Source: Bacteroidota bacterium
GTDB lineage: Bacteria > Bacteroidota > Bacteroidia > Bacteroidales > P3
DNA length: 10,149 nt
Direction: 5' to 3'
Assembly (NCBI GenBank): GCA_030540495.1
Contig: JAUNWC010000021.1
Span: 1,058 to 11,206, forward strand
The notes under the pieces: generated by a model
Told to the model about the DNA's origin: nothing
Databases searched by the model: none
What the model saw: only the letters and a program-made list of their open reading frames with translations
Shown: positions 1 to 7,515 of the stretch, piece after piece
Position numbering within the stretch: position 1 is the stretch's first letter
Layout: each line of letters starts with the position of its first letter
Translations under genes and position numbers: made by a program

Positions 1-326
1 TAGTAAGAGACCACAATTATAGAGGGTCCTCTGCAGAAAGAACACTTCTTATGTGGAACAGTGTAAGAAAAGGAGAAGAAAAACATATTTTTCCTTATCA
101 AGAAAATGCTGACACTATGTTTAACTCTTCTTTGTTGTATGAGATAGGTGTATTAAAAAACTATTGTGACCCTCTTCTTATGCAAGTACCTCAAACCTCT
201 CCTGCTTTTGCTAATGCTCAAAGGTTGCATAGGTTTTTGGAAAATTTTGTTACCATAAACTCAAATTACATTCCACCAACTTCTATAATGAGAGAGTTTT
301 TAGGTGGAAGTAGTTTTTCTTATTAG
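1..326 (+). CDS. Nucleoside kinase (uridine kinase-like), C-terminal part, cut by the window edge
   Basis: The open frame runs in from the left edge (first whole codon at 3) and gives the last 107 residues. Visible motifs are RDHNYRG, then WNSVRKGEEKHIFPYQENAD, then MFNSSLLYE, and a C-terminal segment ending REFLGGSSFSY. From memory, this matches the C-terminal end of the large (about 550-residue) nucleoside kinases common in Bacteroidetes, which join an N-terminal TGS/threonyl-tRNA-synthetase-like region to a uridine-kinase P-loop domain. Members are expected to phosphorylate a nucleoside such as uridine in the cytoplasm. The P-loop lies outside the window, so catalysis cannot be checked. 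The ATG at 51 is internal, because the frame is open and family-like upstream of it. No terminator hairpin is seen after the stop; the next 112 bases are very AT-rich and lead to the next gene. Confidence 0.75.
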   Translation, partial: VRDHNYRGSSAERTLLMWNSVRKGEEKHIFPYQENADTMFNSSLLYEIGVLKNYCDPLLMQVPQTSPAFANAQRLHRFLENFVTINSNYIPPTSIMREFLGGSSFSY

Positions 327-408
327 CAAAAAAATACAAAAATTTTAACCATAAAATAATAATAAATAAAAATTATCGTTAAAAAAGTAATAATTTGTTA
401 AAAATGTT

Positions 409-416
409 TAATTTTG
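409..416 (+). promoter_or_regulatory. Possible Bacteroidetes -7 promoter element for the TonB gene
   Basis: TAATTTTG matches the Bacteroidetes -7 consensus TAnnTTTG. It lies 22 bases before the ATG at 439, giving a short 5' untranslated region. No TTTG is present at the usual 19-20 base distance upstream (the nearest, at 394-397, is too close), so the call rests on the -7 box alone. Confidence 0.4.
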
Positions 417-438
417 CAAAAAATAATGTATAAATACT

Positions 439-1134
439 ATGGAAGCAAAAAAGTCAGAAAAAGCGAATCTTGAGAGAACCAAGGGCTTATTTTTTGAAGC
501 GGGTCTTGTGGTAGCACTTGCTATTGTAATATGTGCTTTTGAATGGAAAACTTATGATAAAGGAGAAGAGGCTGTACAGATAACTCAAACTGTTGCTCAG
601 GTAGAGGAAATGGTTATTCAGACCAAACAAGACGAGCCAGAACCACCACAACAGGAGGTAGAGCAACAGCAATCTATGGATTTTGAAATTGTGGATGACG
701 ACCAAGAATTGCAGAATGCTTTCAGTTTGGATAATTTCTCTAATGAAGGCAACGCTGATGTTTTTATTCCTAAGGCAGAGGTAAAGATAGAAGAAGATGT
801 TGTGGATGATGACGAGGTAACTATTTTTACTGTTGTTGAGTCTTCAAGCGAATTTCCGGGAGGAACAGCAAAGTTAAACGAATTCCTAAGCAACAATCTA
901 AAATATCCTGCTCAAGCAAGAGAAACAGGAACACAAGGTTTGGTTTATGTAACATTTGTTGTAGAAAAGGACGGAAGTTTGACAGATATAAAGGTTATGC
1001 GTGATATAGGCTCTGGTTGTGGAGAAGAAGCCATTAGAGTTATAAAAATGATGCCTAAATGGAAACCTGCAAAACAAAGAGGTAAAGCGGTTCGTCAGCA
1101 ATTCAATCTTCCTGTAAGATTCTCTTTACAATAA
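439..1134 (+). CDS. TonB-family energy transducer
   Basis: The 231-residue protein has the TonB plan. It has a short charged cytoplasmic N-terminus, a single membrane segment at about residues 17-35, a periplasmic stretch rich in Glu, Pro and Gln (about 63-80, including EPEPPQQ), an acidic spacer, and a C-terminal TonB domain at about 140-231. That domain shows FPGG, YPAQARETGTQG, VVEKDGS, IGSGCGEEAIR and MPKWKPAKQRGK before the final strand. Such proteins pass energy from an inner-membrane ExbB/ExbD motor to TonB-dependent outer-membrane receptors. No exbB or exbD is nearby and the gene ends in its own terminator, so it is probably a single-gene unit. Bacteroidetes carry many paralogues, and the cognate receptor cannot be told from this window. 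The domain is intact and the length ordinary. Confidence 0.88.
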   Translation: MEAKKSEKANLERTKGLFFEAGLVVALAIVICAFEWKTYDKGEEAVQITQTVAQVEEMVIQTKQDEPEPPQQEVEQQQSMDFEIVDDDQELQNAFSLDNFSNEGNADVFIPKAEVKIEEDVVDDDEVTIFTVVESSSEFPGGTAKLNEFLSNNLKYPAQARETGTQGLVYVTFVVEKDGSLTDIKVMRDIGSGCGEEAIRVIKMMPKWKPAKQRGKAVRQQFNLPVRFSLQ

Positions 1135-1175
1135 GAAAATTTTTATTATTTTTATTATTTATATAATTGATTTCT

Positions 1176-1207
1176 AAGACGAGTAGCAATGTGCTCTCGT
1201 CTTTTTT
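1176..1207 (+). terminator. Intrinsic terminator after the TonB gene
   Basis: AAGACGAG (1176-1183) pairs perfectly with CTCGTCTT (1196-1203). Inside it, AGCA (1185-1188) pairs with TGCT (1192-1195) around an ATG loop, with one bulged T. A T-run follows to 1207. It separates the TonB gene from the ABC-F gene. Confidence 0.85.
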
Positions 1208-1232
1208 GTAGATACAATAAGAAAAAACAAGT

Positions 1233-3149
1233 ATGATAAACATAAATAATCTTTCTATTTCTTTTAATGGAGATAAACTTTTTGACAACGTATCTTTTAC
1301 CATAGGTGATAAGGATAGAATAGGTTTGGTAGGCAAAAATGGTGCGGGTAAATCTACTCTTTTGAAAATACTTTGTGGCAAAAGTGAATACGAAAGCGGT
1401 AGTATAATAATGAGTAAAACTCAGACCATAGGTTATTTGCCTCAGGAGATGATACCTTCTTGCTCTACCACTGTTTTACAAGAGGCAATGAAGGCTTTTG
1501 AAGAAATAAAAAATTTTTCTGACAGAATTAATCAAATAAACCATGAGTTGTCTAAAAGAGAGGATTACCAGAGTAAAGAATACGAAAACCTCATAATAGA
1601 ACAAAACGAGTTAAATGAAAAATTACTAATGTTGGATTCAAAAACAGCAGAGCCTCAAACAGAAAAAGTTCTTTTGGGTTTGGGTTTCAAAAGGGAAGAT
1701 TTCAACAGAAATATGACGGAGTTTAGCAGTGGTTGGCAAATGCGAGTAGAGTTGGCAAAAATACTTCTTAGAAAACCAAATCTAATTCTTTTGGACGAGC
1801 CCACCAATCATTTGGACATAGAGTCTATTACTTGGTTGGAAAATTTTCTTATACGTTATTATGGTGCTGTTGTTATTGTTTCTCACGATAGATGCTTTCT
1901 TGATAATATAACCAAACGCACAATAGAAATTACAGCGGGCAAAATCTATGATTATAAAACAAATTATTCTGCATATGTAGAGTTGCATAGACAAAGAATA
2001 GAAAGCCAAAATTCTCAAATGATAAATCAACAGAGGCAGATAGCAGAGGTAGAGAAGTTTATAGAGCGTTTTAGATATAAGGCAACAAAGGCAAGACAGG
2101 TGCAAAGCAAAATAAAAATGTTGGATAAAATGGAGAGAATTTCTATAGATGATATAGATACCAATTCCATACATTTTCAGTTTCCAAAAGCCCCTCATTC
2201 GGGAAAAATAGTTGTGGATATCAAAGGTTTATCCAAAAATTATGAACAAAAAAAAGTATTAGATAACATAGACTTACTAATAGAAAAAGGAAAAAAAGTT
2301 GCTTTCATAGGTAGAAATGGAGAGGGAAAATCCACTCTTTCTAAGATTGTTGTAGGAGAAATAAAAGATTATTTAGGACAATGTACTCTTGGGGCAAATG
2401 TTAAGATAGGTTATTTTGCTCAAAATCAAGCAGCACTTTTGGATGGAGAGAAAACGGTTTTTGAAACCATAGACGATATAGCAAAAGGGGAGGTAAGAAC
2501 AAAAATAAGAAGCATATTAGGTGGTTTTCTTTTTGATGAGCAAGATATAGAAAAAAAAGTCAAAGTACTTTCTGGTGGAGAGAAAATGAGATTGGCTCTT
2601 GCCAAACTAATGCTTTCAGAAGTAAATCTTTTGATATTGGACGAGCCTACTAACCATTTGGATTTGGATTCTAAGGATATTCTAAAAAATGCTATTCTTA
2701 GATATGATGGCACTTGTATATTGGTTTCTCACGACAGAGATTTTTTGCAAGGATTGACTGATATTCTTTATGAATTCAAAGACCATAGGATAAAAGAATA
2801 TCATTGCGATATATTTGATTTTTTGGAAATGAAACAAATTTCTCAGTTAGAAGAAATGAATCTGCAAGCCACCAAAAAAGAAAATAAACTCCCTAAGACA
2901 GAATCTGAAAACAAAAAACTCTTTGAGCAGAACAAAGAAAAAGAAAGAGAATTAAGAAAAAAGAAAAATTCTTTGCAAAGAATAGAAAAGGAGATAGAAA
3001 ATTTGGAAAAAGAAATTGGAGATATGGAAGAGAAAATAAGTGTTTCCTTGCAAAATGATGCCTTTTATACAGAGTATCAAATAAAAAAAGACAAACTCTA
3101 TAGGCTTATGTCTGAGTGGGAAACTTTGGCAATGGAGATAGAAAAATAG
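1233..3149 (+). CDS. ABC-F family ATP-binding protein (ribosome-associated type)
   Basis: This 638-residue protein has two ABC ATPase domains and no membrane segment, the hallmark of the ABC-F family. Domain 1 has Walker A GKNGAGKST (about 34-42), signature SSGWQ (about 165-169) and Walker B LILLDEPTNHLD (about 184-195). Domain 2 has GRNGEGKST (360-368), LSGGE (446-450) and LLILDEPTNHLD (466-477). The linker between them is basic and helical. The last 110 or so residues are a Lys/Glu-rich coiled coil, as in Uup/YdiF-like members. Characterised ABC-F proteins bind the ribosomal E site and act on stalled or antibiotic-bound ribosomes; which subfamily this belongs to cannot be decided here. The first signature is SSGWQ rather than SGGE, a common variation in this family. 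Start at ATG 1233, 26 bases past the preceding terminator; no ribosome binding site is visible. Confidence 0.92.
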   Translation: MININNLSISFNGDKLFDNVSFTIGDKDRIGLVGKNGAGKSTLLKILCGKSEYESGSIIMSKTQTIGYLPQEMIPSCSTTVLQEAMKAFEEIKNFSDRINQINHELSKREDYQSKEYENLIIEQNELNEKLLMLDSKTAEPQTEKVLLGLGFKREDFNRNMTEFSSGWQMRVELAKILLRKPNLILLDEPTNHLDIESITWLENFLIRYYGAVVIVSHDRCFLDNITKRTIEITAGKIYDYKTNYSAYVELHRQRIESQNSQMINQQRQIAEVEKFIERFRYKATKARQVQSKIKMLDKMERISIDDIDTNSIHFQFPKAPHSGKIVVDIKGLSKNYEQKKVLDNIDLLIEKGKKVAFIGRNGEGKSTLSKIVVGEIKDYLGQCTLGANVKIGYFAQNQAALLDGEKTVFETIDDIAKGEVRTKIRSILGGFLFDEQDIEKKVKVLSGGEKMRLALAKLMLSEVNLLILDEPTNHLDLDSKDILKNAILRYDGTCILVSHDRDFLQGLTDILYEFKDHRIKEYHCDIFDFLEMKQISQLEEMNLQATKKENKLPKTESENKKLFEQNKEKERELRKKKNSLQRIEKEIENLEKEIGDMEEKISVSLQNDAFYTEYQIKKDKLYRLMSEWETLAMEIEK

Positions 3150-3212
3150 GTTGTCGTATGGTATTGGTATCAAAAACACAGTAAAAAAAGATTTATTCTA
3201 CAAAAAAATTAC

Positions 3213-3220
3213 TATCTTTG
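3213..3220 (+). promoter_or_regulatory. Bacteroidetes -7 promoter element for ribBA
   Basis: TATCTTTG is a perfect match to TAnnTTTG and is followed by CA, as is typical. It lies 29 bases before the ATG at 3250. Its position supports that ATG rather than the upstream in-frame TTG at 3151, which would precede the promoter. The -33 box is weak. No FMN riboswitch-like sequence fits in the short leader. Confidence 0.6.
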
Positions 3221-3249
3221 CATTCCATAAAATAAAAACAAGAGTAGAG

Positions 3250-4458
3250 ATGAATATTGAATTAAATACTATAGAAGAGGGTTTAGAGGAATTTAAAAAA
3301 GGTAATTTTCTTGTTGTTGTTGATGATGAGGACAGAGAAAATGAAGGAGATATAGTAATTGCCGCAGAAAAAATAACCCCTGATAAAGTTAATTTTATGC
3401 TTAAAAATGCAAGAGGAGTGTTGTGTGTTCCTATAACCATTTCTCGTTGCAAAGAATTAGAATTGCCAATGCAGGTTTCGGATAATACTTCTATGCTTGG
3501 CACTCCTTTTACTATTACTGTGGATAAGTTGGAGGGATGTTCAACTGGAGTTTCTTCTCACGATAGGGCAGAGACAATAAAATGGTTGGCCAATCCTGAG
3601 GCTAAACCTCAAGATTTTGGCAGACCAGGGCATATCAACCCTTTATATGCACAGGATTTAGGTGTTTTGAAACGTGCTGGACATACAGAAGCAGTGGTTG
3701 ATTTGTGCAAACTAACAGGTATGTATCCTGCGGGAGCATTGATGGAAATAATGAACGATGATGGTTCTATGGCTCGTATGCCTCAACTTATAGAGTTTGC
3801 AAAGAAATATAACCTTAAAATTATTGCGATAAAAGACCTTATTGCTTATCGTTTGGAACACGAAAAGTTGATAGAAAAAGAAGAGGAAGTAAATTTGCCT
3901 ACACGTTGGGGAAATTTCAAAATCATAGCATACACAGAGAAGAACACAGGCGTAACTCACCTTGCTCTAAAAAAAGGAGAATGGGAAAAAGATGAGCCTA
4001 TACTTTGTAGAGTTCATTCTTGCTGTGCTACGGGAGATATTTTTGGTAGTATGAAGTGCGATTGTGGAGACCAATTACACACCGCTATGCAAATGGTAGA
4101 AAAAGAAGGCAAAGGAGTAGTTCTTTATCTAAACCAAGAGGGTAGGGGAATAGGTTTGGTTAATAAATTACATGCTTATCATTTACAAGAACAGGGTATG
4201 GATACTGTGGAAGCAAATGAGGCTTTGGGATTTAAACCCGATGAAAGAAATTATGGTATAGGTGCTCAGATATTAAGAGATATGGATGCAACAAATTTGA
4301 GACTTATGACCAACAATCCTTTAAAGAGAGCGGGTTTGGAAGGCTTTGGTATAAAGATAACTGAGACGGTGCCAATTGTTGTAGAACCAAATAATTATAA
4401 CCACGATTATCTGCTTACCAAAAAGGAAAGAATGGGACATAATTTGCCAATAGAATAA
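3250..4458 (+). CDS. ribBA: RibBA: 3,4-dihydroxy-2-butanone-4-phosphate synthase / GTP cyclohydrolase II
   Basis: This is a two-domain enzyme feeding both branches of riboflavin synthesis. The RibB domain (about 1-205) makes 3,4-dihydroxy-2-butanone 4-phosphate from ribulose 5-phosphate. The RibA domain (about 210-402) opens GTP to the diaminopyrimidine precursor. RibB motifs are DDEDRENEGD (25-34), the SSHDRAETI region, and RAGHTEA (142-148). RibA shows RVHSCCATGD with the zinc-ligand cysteines C259, C270 and C272 (the last two in CDCGDQL), and NQEGRGIGL (295-303). All key residues are present, so both activities should be intact. The 402-residue length is normal. The frame extends upstream to a TTG at 3151, but the family N-terminus and the promoter at 3213-3220 place the start at 3250. 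No other rib gene is adjacent. Confidence 0.96.
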   Translation: MNIELNTIEEGLEEFKKGNFLVVVDDEDRENEGDIVIAAEKITPDKVNFMLKNARGVLCVPITISRCKELELPMQVSDNTSMLGTPFTITVDKLEGCSTGVSSHDRAETIKWLANPEAKPQDFGRPGHINPLYAQDLGVLKRAGHTEAVVDLCKLTGMYPAGALMEIMNDDGSMARMPQLIEFAKKYNLKIIAIKDLIAYRLEHEKLIEKEEEVNLPTRWGNFKIIAYTEKNTGVTHLALKKGEWEKDEPILCRVHSCCATGDIFGSMKCDCGDQLHTAMQMVEKEGKGVVLYLNQEGRGIGLVNKLHAYHLQEQGMDTVEANEALGFKPDERNYGIGAQILRDMDATNLRLMTNNPLKRAGLEGFGIKITETVPIVVEPNNYNHDYLLTKKERMGHNLPIE

Positions 4459-4465
4459 AAAAAAT

Positions 4466-4496
4466 TTTGTTGTAATAATAATTTTAACTAAATTTG
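4466..4496 (+). promoter_or_regulatory. Bacteroidetes promoter (-33/-7) for the coiled-coil gene and zapA
   Basis: TTTG at 4466-4469 is separated by 19 bases from TAAATTTG at 4489-4496. This is a near-ideal Bacteroidetes promoter (TTTG, N19-20, TAnnTTTG). It starts just after the ribBA stop, so the following two genes form their own unit, with an untranslated leader of about 20 bases before ATG 4522. Confidence 0.75.
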
Positions 4497-4521
4497 CAGA
4501 AAAATAAAGTTGCTTTTTTTA

Positions 4522-4827
4522 ATGGAAGAATTGCAAAACATATTGGTGAGCATAGAAAAGAAAGTAAAACAATTAGCCTTAGAGAAGGTTGATTTGGAAG
4601 AACTTTTGTTGAGAAAGAATAGGGAGATAGAAATTTTAAAAACAGAAATAGAGCAACTGAAACTAAGTAATAATAACTTAAATACGCAAACACAAGGAAC
4701 AGGAAATAATAATATAATTAACAATTCGGATAAGACCGAGTACAGATTGATAATTAACGATTTGTTAAATAAAATAGATAGCAGTATTTCTTTGATTGAA
4801 AATAAGGAAAACGCTGATAATGCTTGA
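4522..4827 (+). CDS. Small coiled-coil protein upstream of zapA (ZapB-like role possible)
   Basis: A 101-residue soluble protein. Residues about 5-50 form a heptad-rich, Leu/Glu/Lys coiled coil (for example LEELLLRKNREIEILKTEIE). An Asn/Thr/Gln/Gly-rich low-complexity linker follows (about 49-70), then a short second helix (about 73-94). There is no signal peptide or membrane segment. It sits six bases upstream of zapA under a shared promoter. From memory, a small coiled-coil ORF before zapA is common in Bacteroidetes, so it may be a Z-ring partner comparable to ZapB. That role is inferred from size, coiled coil and position, not from a recognised domain. The start is ATG 4522; the in-frame TTG at 4510 lies in the untranslated leader and is less likely. 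Confidence 0.75.
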   Translation: MEELQNILVSIEKKVKQLALEKVDLEELLLRKNREIEILKTEIEQLKLSNNNLNTQTQGTGNNNIINNSDKTEYRLIINDLLNKIDSSISLIENKENADNA

Positions 4828-4833
4828 TAGAAT

Positions 4834-5283
4834 ATGGAAGAAACAAAGACTATAACGCTAAAAATAGTACAAAGAGACTATGATGTTAGAGTGAAAAGAA
4901 ATGAGGAAGACTTGTTTTTGCAGGCTTGCGATTCTATCAAAGAAAGTTTACAATTCTATGCTCAAAAATCTGCACACAGAGACAAACAAGACTTAATGGC
5001 AATGCTTCTATTGCAGGCTTTTGTTACTAATCTTAGGCAAGAAAAACAATTAAAAAATGGCAATGTTTCTGAGCAGGATATAAAAAAAGCAAAGGATATA
5101 GACAATTTACTTGACCAAGTACTGAATCTTAGACAAGAAAACTATCAACTAAGCGAGACTGTTGAAACAGAAGCAAAACAGATGGATACAAATGTAATGG
5201 ATGATTCAACTAAGATAACGGAAATAGATATATATCGTAAGGTTGAGAACGAGAATAAAACAGATGAATTAACTTTGTTTTGA
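4834..5283 (+). CDS. zapA: Cell division protein ZapA
   Basis: ZapA is a small dimer/tetramer-forming protein that binds FtsZ and bundles Z-ring filaments at midcell. Residues about 5-70 show the usual form: a beta-rich start (ITLKIVQRDYDVRV), a helix with FLQACDSIKESLQFYAQK, then DKQDLMAMLLLQAFVTNL, where [KD]xQDxLAM is characteristic of Bacteroidetes ZapA. The rest is coiled coil (to about 112). The protein is 149 residues, longer than the usual 95-110, because of an acidic, poorly conserved-looking tail (about 113-149). It is translated right after the coiled-coil gene (six-base gap) and followed by the structured RNA and rny. Confidence 0.85.
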   Translation: MEETKTITLKIVQRDYDVRVKRNEEDLFLQACDSIKESLQFYAQKSAHRDKQDLMAMLLLQAFVTNLRQEKQLKNGNVSEQDIKKAKDIDNLLDQVLNLRQENYQLSETVETEAKQMDTNVMDDSTKITEIDIYRKVENENKTDELTLF

Positions 5284-5329
5284 TTTTTTTATTTGGTTGG
5301 GAATATCGTTATTTGAAATAATAAAATAA

Positions 5330-5548
5330 AGAAATAGCCGTATTGAATGTTGAGACAACAGTTCGCAAACTTAACAATTAATTTACGGTAAAGGGAACAC
5401 TCAGGTGGGAGGAAAGCGGGCTGCACCTTTTTAGGTTTTCTTTCTTTAGAAACAGCAGATACTTGATGCCCATAGGTACCCAAATCATTGATATAGGAGT
5501 TTTGCAGATACTCCTTTGTCTTGCATTGCAATGCGGCTTTCTTTTTTT
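5330..5548 (+). ncRNA. ssrS: Candidate 6S RNA (ssrS) between zapA and rny
   Basis: The gap folds into a long closing stem. AGAAA (5330-5334) pairs with TTTCT (5538-5542), GCCG (5337-5340) with CGGC (5534-5537), TATTG (5341-5345) with CAATG (5529-5533), AATG (5346-5349) with CATT (5524-5527), and GAGACAA (5352-5358) with TTGTCTT (5516-5522). That is 25 pairs with small bulges. A 6-bp hairpin AGGAGT/ACTCCT (5495-5500, 5510-5515) lies on the 3' side of what would be the central bubble, as in many 6S RNAs. Terminal helices include ACCT-TTTTT-AGGT. A T-rich tail follows the closing stem. 6S RNA mimics an open promoter and binds housekeeping RNA polymerase in stationary phase; its gene lies beside zapA in proteobacteria, and I recall the same next to rny in Bacteroidetes. 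No covariance search was possible. No convincing promoter was found. Confidence 0.65.
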
Positions 5549-5586
5549 CTGTATTGGGTTGTCCGATAAAGGATAAACTAATAGTT

Positions 5587-7128
5587 ATGAATATAGTATT
5601 GTATATAGCGATTGCTATTGTATTTTGTGGAGTAGGAATATGGCTTTCTACCACAAGGATGCGAAAGGCTCTTTTGAAAAAGAGCGAGGATATGGTAAAA
5701 GAAGCCGAAAGCAAGGCTGAGATTATCAAAAAAGAAAAGATGTTGCAGGCAAAAGAAAAGTTTCTTCAATTGAAGACCGAGCACGAAAGAGAATGCCAAG
5801 AACGAAATAGCCGAGTGCAACAAAACGAGAACAAATTGCGACAAAAGGAGCAAGCCTTTAATAAAGAAGTAGAGGAACTTAAACGCAAAAGCATAGAGTT
5901 TAATGTCGCTAAGGAAAATCTTAAAAAACAGGTTGAAAAACTTACTTTACGTCAGCAAGAAGTAGAAAAAACTTATCAAGAAAGCGTAAATAAATTAGAG
6001 CAATTGGCAGGTTTAAGCGCTGAGCAAGCCAAAGCACAACTTATAGAAACTCTTACCGAAGAGGCCAAAAGTGATGCTATGGCTAAGATAATGGAAATAG
6101 AGGAAGAGGCAAAAATGACAGCCAATCAACAAGCCAAAAAAATAGTTATAGAGTCCATACAAAGAACGGCAACGGAAACTGCGATAGAGAATACTGTTTC
6201 TGTTTTTAACTTAGAAAACGAGGAGGTTAAAGGTAGAATCATAGGAAGAGAAGGAAGAAATATTCGTACCTTAGAAAATCTTACAGGTGTAGAGGTTATT
6301 ATAGACGATTCTCCGGATGCTATTTTGCTTTCTTGCTTTGACCCTATAAGGAGGGAAATAGCAAGACTTTCCCTGCACAAGTTGATAACTGATGGCAGAA
6401 TACATCCTGCTCGTATAGAAGAAGTAGTTGCTAAAACCAAAAAACAAGTAGAGCAAGAGGTAATAGAAACAGGAAAGAAAACTTGTATAGACTTAGGTAT
6501 AGTTAATTTGCATCACGATTTGGTTAGAATGATAGGAAAGATGAAATATCGTTCTTCATATGGTCAAAATCTTTTGCAACACTCAAGAGAGGTTGCCAAC
6601 CTTTGTGCTACAATGGCCTCAGAACTTGGTCTTAATCCTAAGATAGCAAAACGTGCAGGTCTTTTACACGATATAGGAAAAGTGCCTGATGATGCTCCAG
6701 AATTGCCACACGCAATACATGGTATGCAACTTGCTGAAAAATATAAAGAAAAGCCTGAGGTTTGTAATGCCATAGGAGCCCACCATGATGAAATAGAGAT
6801 GAAAAGTTTGTATGCTCCAGTGGTTCAAATTTGTGATGCCATATCGGGAGCAAGACCGGGAGCAAGACGAGAAGTGGTTGAGGCGTATATTAGTCGTTTA
6901 AATAAATTAGAGGAAATGGCTATGTCTTACGATGGTGTGGTAAAAACATACGCAATACAAGCAGGTAGAGAGTTAAGAGTAATAGTTGCGGCAGATAAGA
7001 TGACAGACCAAGAAGCCACCCAACTTTCTTTTGACTTATCTAAGAAAATACAAACCGAGATGGTATTTCCGGGTATGATAAAAGTAACGGTTATACGAGA
7101 GACAAGAGCCGTCAATTATGCAAAATAA
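5587..7128 (+). CDS. rny: Ribonuclease Y
   Basis: RNase Y is a membrane-anchored endoribonuclease that starts mRNA decay. The 513-residue protein has the full plan. An N-terminal membrane helix is at about 3-20 (IVLYIAIAIVFCGVGIWL). A long coiled coil is at about 28-190. A KH RNA-binding domain is centred on GRIIGREGRNIR (216-227). An HD phosphohydrolase domain has QHSREVANL (H332), LLHDIGK (H361, D362), GAHHDE (H399, H400) and CDAISG (D417), all metal-ligand positions present. The C-terminal part contains IQAGRELRV. The length is normal for the family. The start is ATG 5587, followed at once by the membrane helix; the frame extends to a TTG at 5521, but that lies in the closing stem of the upstream RNA. 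No strong terminator follows the stop. Confidence 0.96.
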   Translation: MNIVLYIAIAIVFCGVGIWLSTTRMRKALLKKSEDMVKEAESKAEIIKKEKMLQAKEKFLQLKTEHERECQERNSRVQQNENKLRQKEQAFNKEVEELKRKSIEFNVAKENLKKQVEKLTLRQQEVEKTYQESVNKLEQLAGLSAEQAKAQLIETLTEEAKSDAMAKIMEIEEEAKMTANQQAKKIVIESIQRTATETAIENTVSVFNLENEEVKGRIIGREGRNIRTLENLTGVEVIIDDSPDAILLSCFDPIRREIARLSLHKLITDGRIHPARIEEVVAKTKKQVEQEVIETGKKTCIDLGIVNLHHDLVRMIGKMKYRSSYGQNLLQHSREVANLCATMASELGLNPKIAKRAGLLHDIGKVPDDAPELPHAIHGMQLAEKYKEKPEVCNAIGAHHDEIEMKSLYAPVVQICDAISGARPGARREVVEAYISRLNKLEEMAMSYDGVVKTYAIQAGRELRVIVAADKMTDQEATQLSFDLSKKIQTEMVFPGMIKVTVIRETRAVNYAK

Positions 7129-7150
7129 TGAATTGAAGGTTAAGCCTCTT

Positions 7151-7340
7151 TTTATAAGTTAAGATAGGTCAAAGCCACAGGCTGTTTTATAGGACGTATA
7201 AGCGTAGGCACAGCCTACTATATAGACGCATAAGCGTGGTTATAAGTAGCATAAAAATAGGAAAGCAAGATTGTTATTTTTTTGTTATACGCTTATGCGT
7301 TTCCTATTACAACTTATCTCAACCTATTACAACTTATAAA
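7151..7340. repeat. Intergenic block of short inverted and direct repeats
   Basis: Non-coding stretch after rny built from recurring short units. ACGCATAAGCGT (7226-7237) recurs inverted and perfect at 7289-7300, and with one change as a direct copy at 7194-7205. CCTATTACAACTTAT occurs twice in tandem (7303-7317 and 7323-7337, 20-base period). The 19 bases at 7151-7169 match the reverse complement of 7322-7340 at 16 positions, so the block is framed by an imperfect inverted repeat. A perfect GTAGGC-ACA-GCCTAC hairpin lies at 7204-7218. It has no long open frame and no transposase. It could be a REP/MITE-like element or a structured RNA; I do not recognise it. Confidence 0.6.
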
Positions 7341-7446
7341 ACAATATAAGCCTGTAATTTTAGGATAAAGGGCATAGTTATTAAAAAACTTATAACTGTT
7401 TGGAATAAATATAATATAAAACTAAGAACAAAAAATTATATAATTT

Positions 7447-7490
7447 TATAACCTCCCTGCCATATTTTAGCAGTAGGAGGTTATATTTTT
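7447..7490 (+). terminator. Strong hairpin with T-run before the membrane-protein gene
   Basis: TATAACCTCC (7447-7456) pairs perfectly with GGAGGTTATA (7476-7485). An inner CTGC/GCAG stem (7457-7460, 7470-7473) closes the loop, with a TA bulge on the 3' side, and five T follow (7486-7490). This has intrinsic-terminator form and may end rny or block-derived transcripts. Between 7341 and 7446 the sequence is AT-rich and I see nothing else in it. Confidence 0.7.
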
Positions 7491-7491
7491 G
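7484..7491 (+). promoter_or_regulatory. Possible -7 promoter element for the small membrane protein
   Basis: TATTTTTG fits TAnnTTTG and is followed by CA, 24 bases before ATG 7516. It overlaps the T-run of the preceding hairpin. No clear -33 TTTG is present, since the region 19-20 bases upstream is the hairpin loop. Confidence 0.4.
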
Positions 7492-7515
7492 CACAAACTA
7501 ATAAAATAACAGACT

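Noticed and set aside
1782..2198. A 138-codon minus-strand open frame inside the ABC-F gene
   Set aside because: It is the shadow of a strongly supported coding sequence, with biased composition and no family features.
3151..3249. Upstream in-frame extension of ribBA from a TTG
   Set aside because: It precedes the TATCTTTG promoter element and adds residues foreign to the family; ATG 3250 is preferred.
5521..5586. Upstream in-frame extension of rny from a TTG
   Set aside because: It lies in the closing stem and T-rich tail of the candidate 6S RNA; ATG 5587 begins directly with the expected membrane helix.
7173..7187. AGCC-ACA-GGCT followed by GTTTTA as a terminator for rny
   Set aside because: Only four base pairs and a broken T-run; too weak to call.
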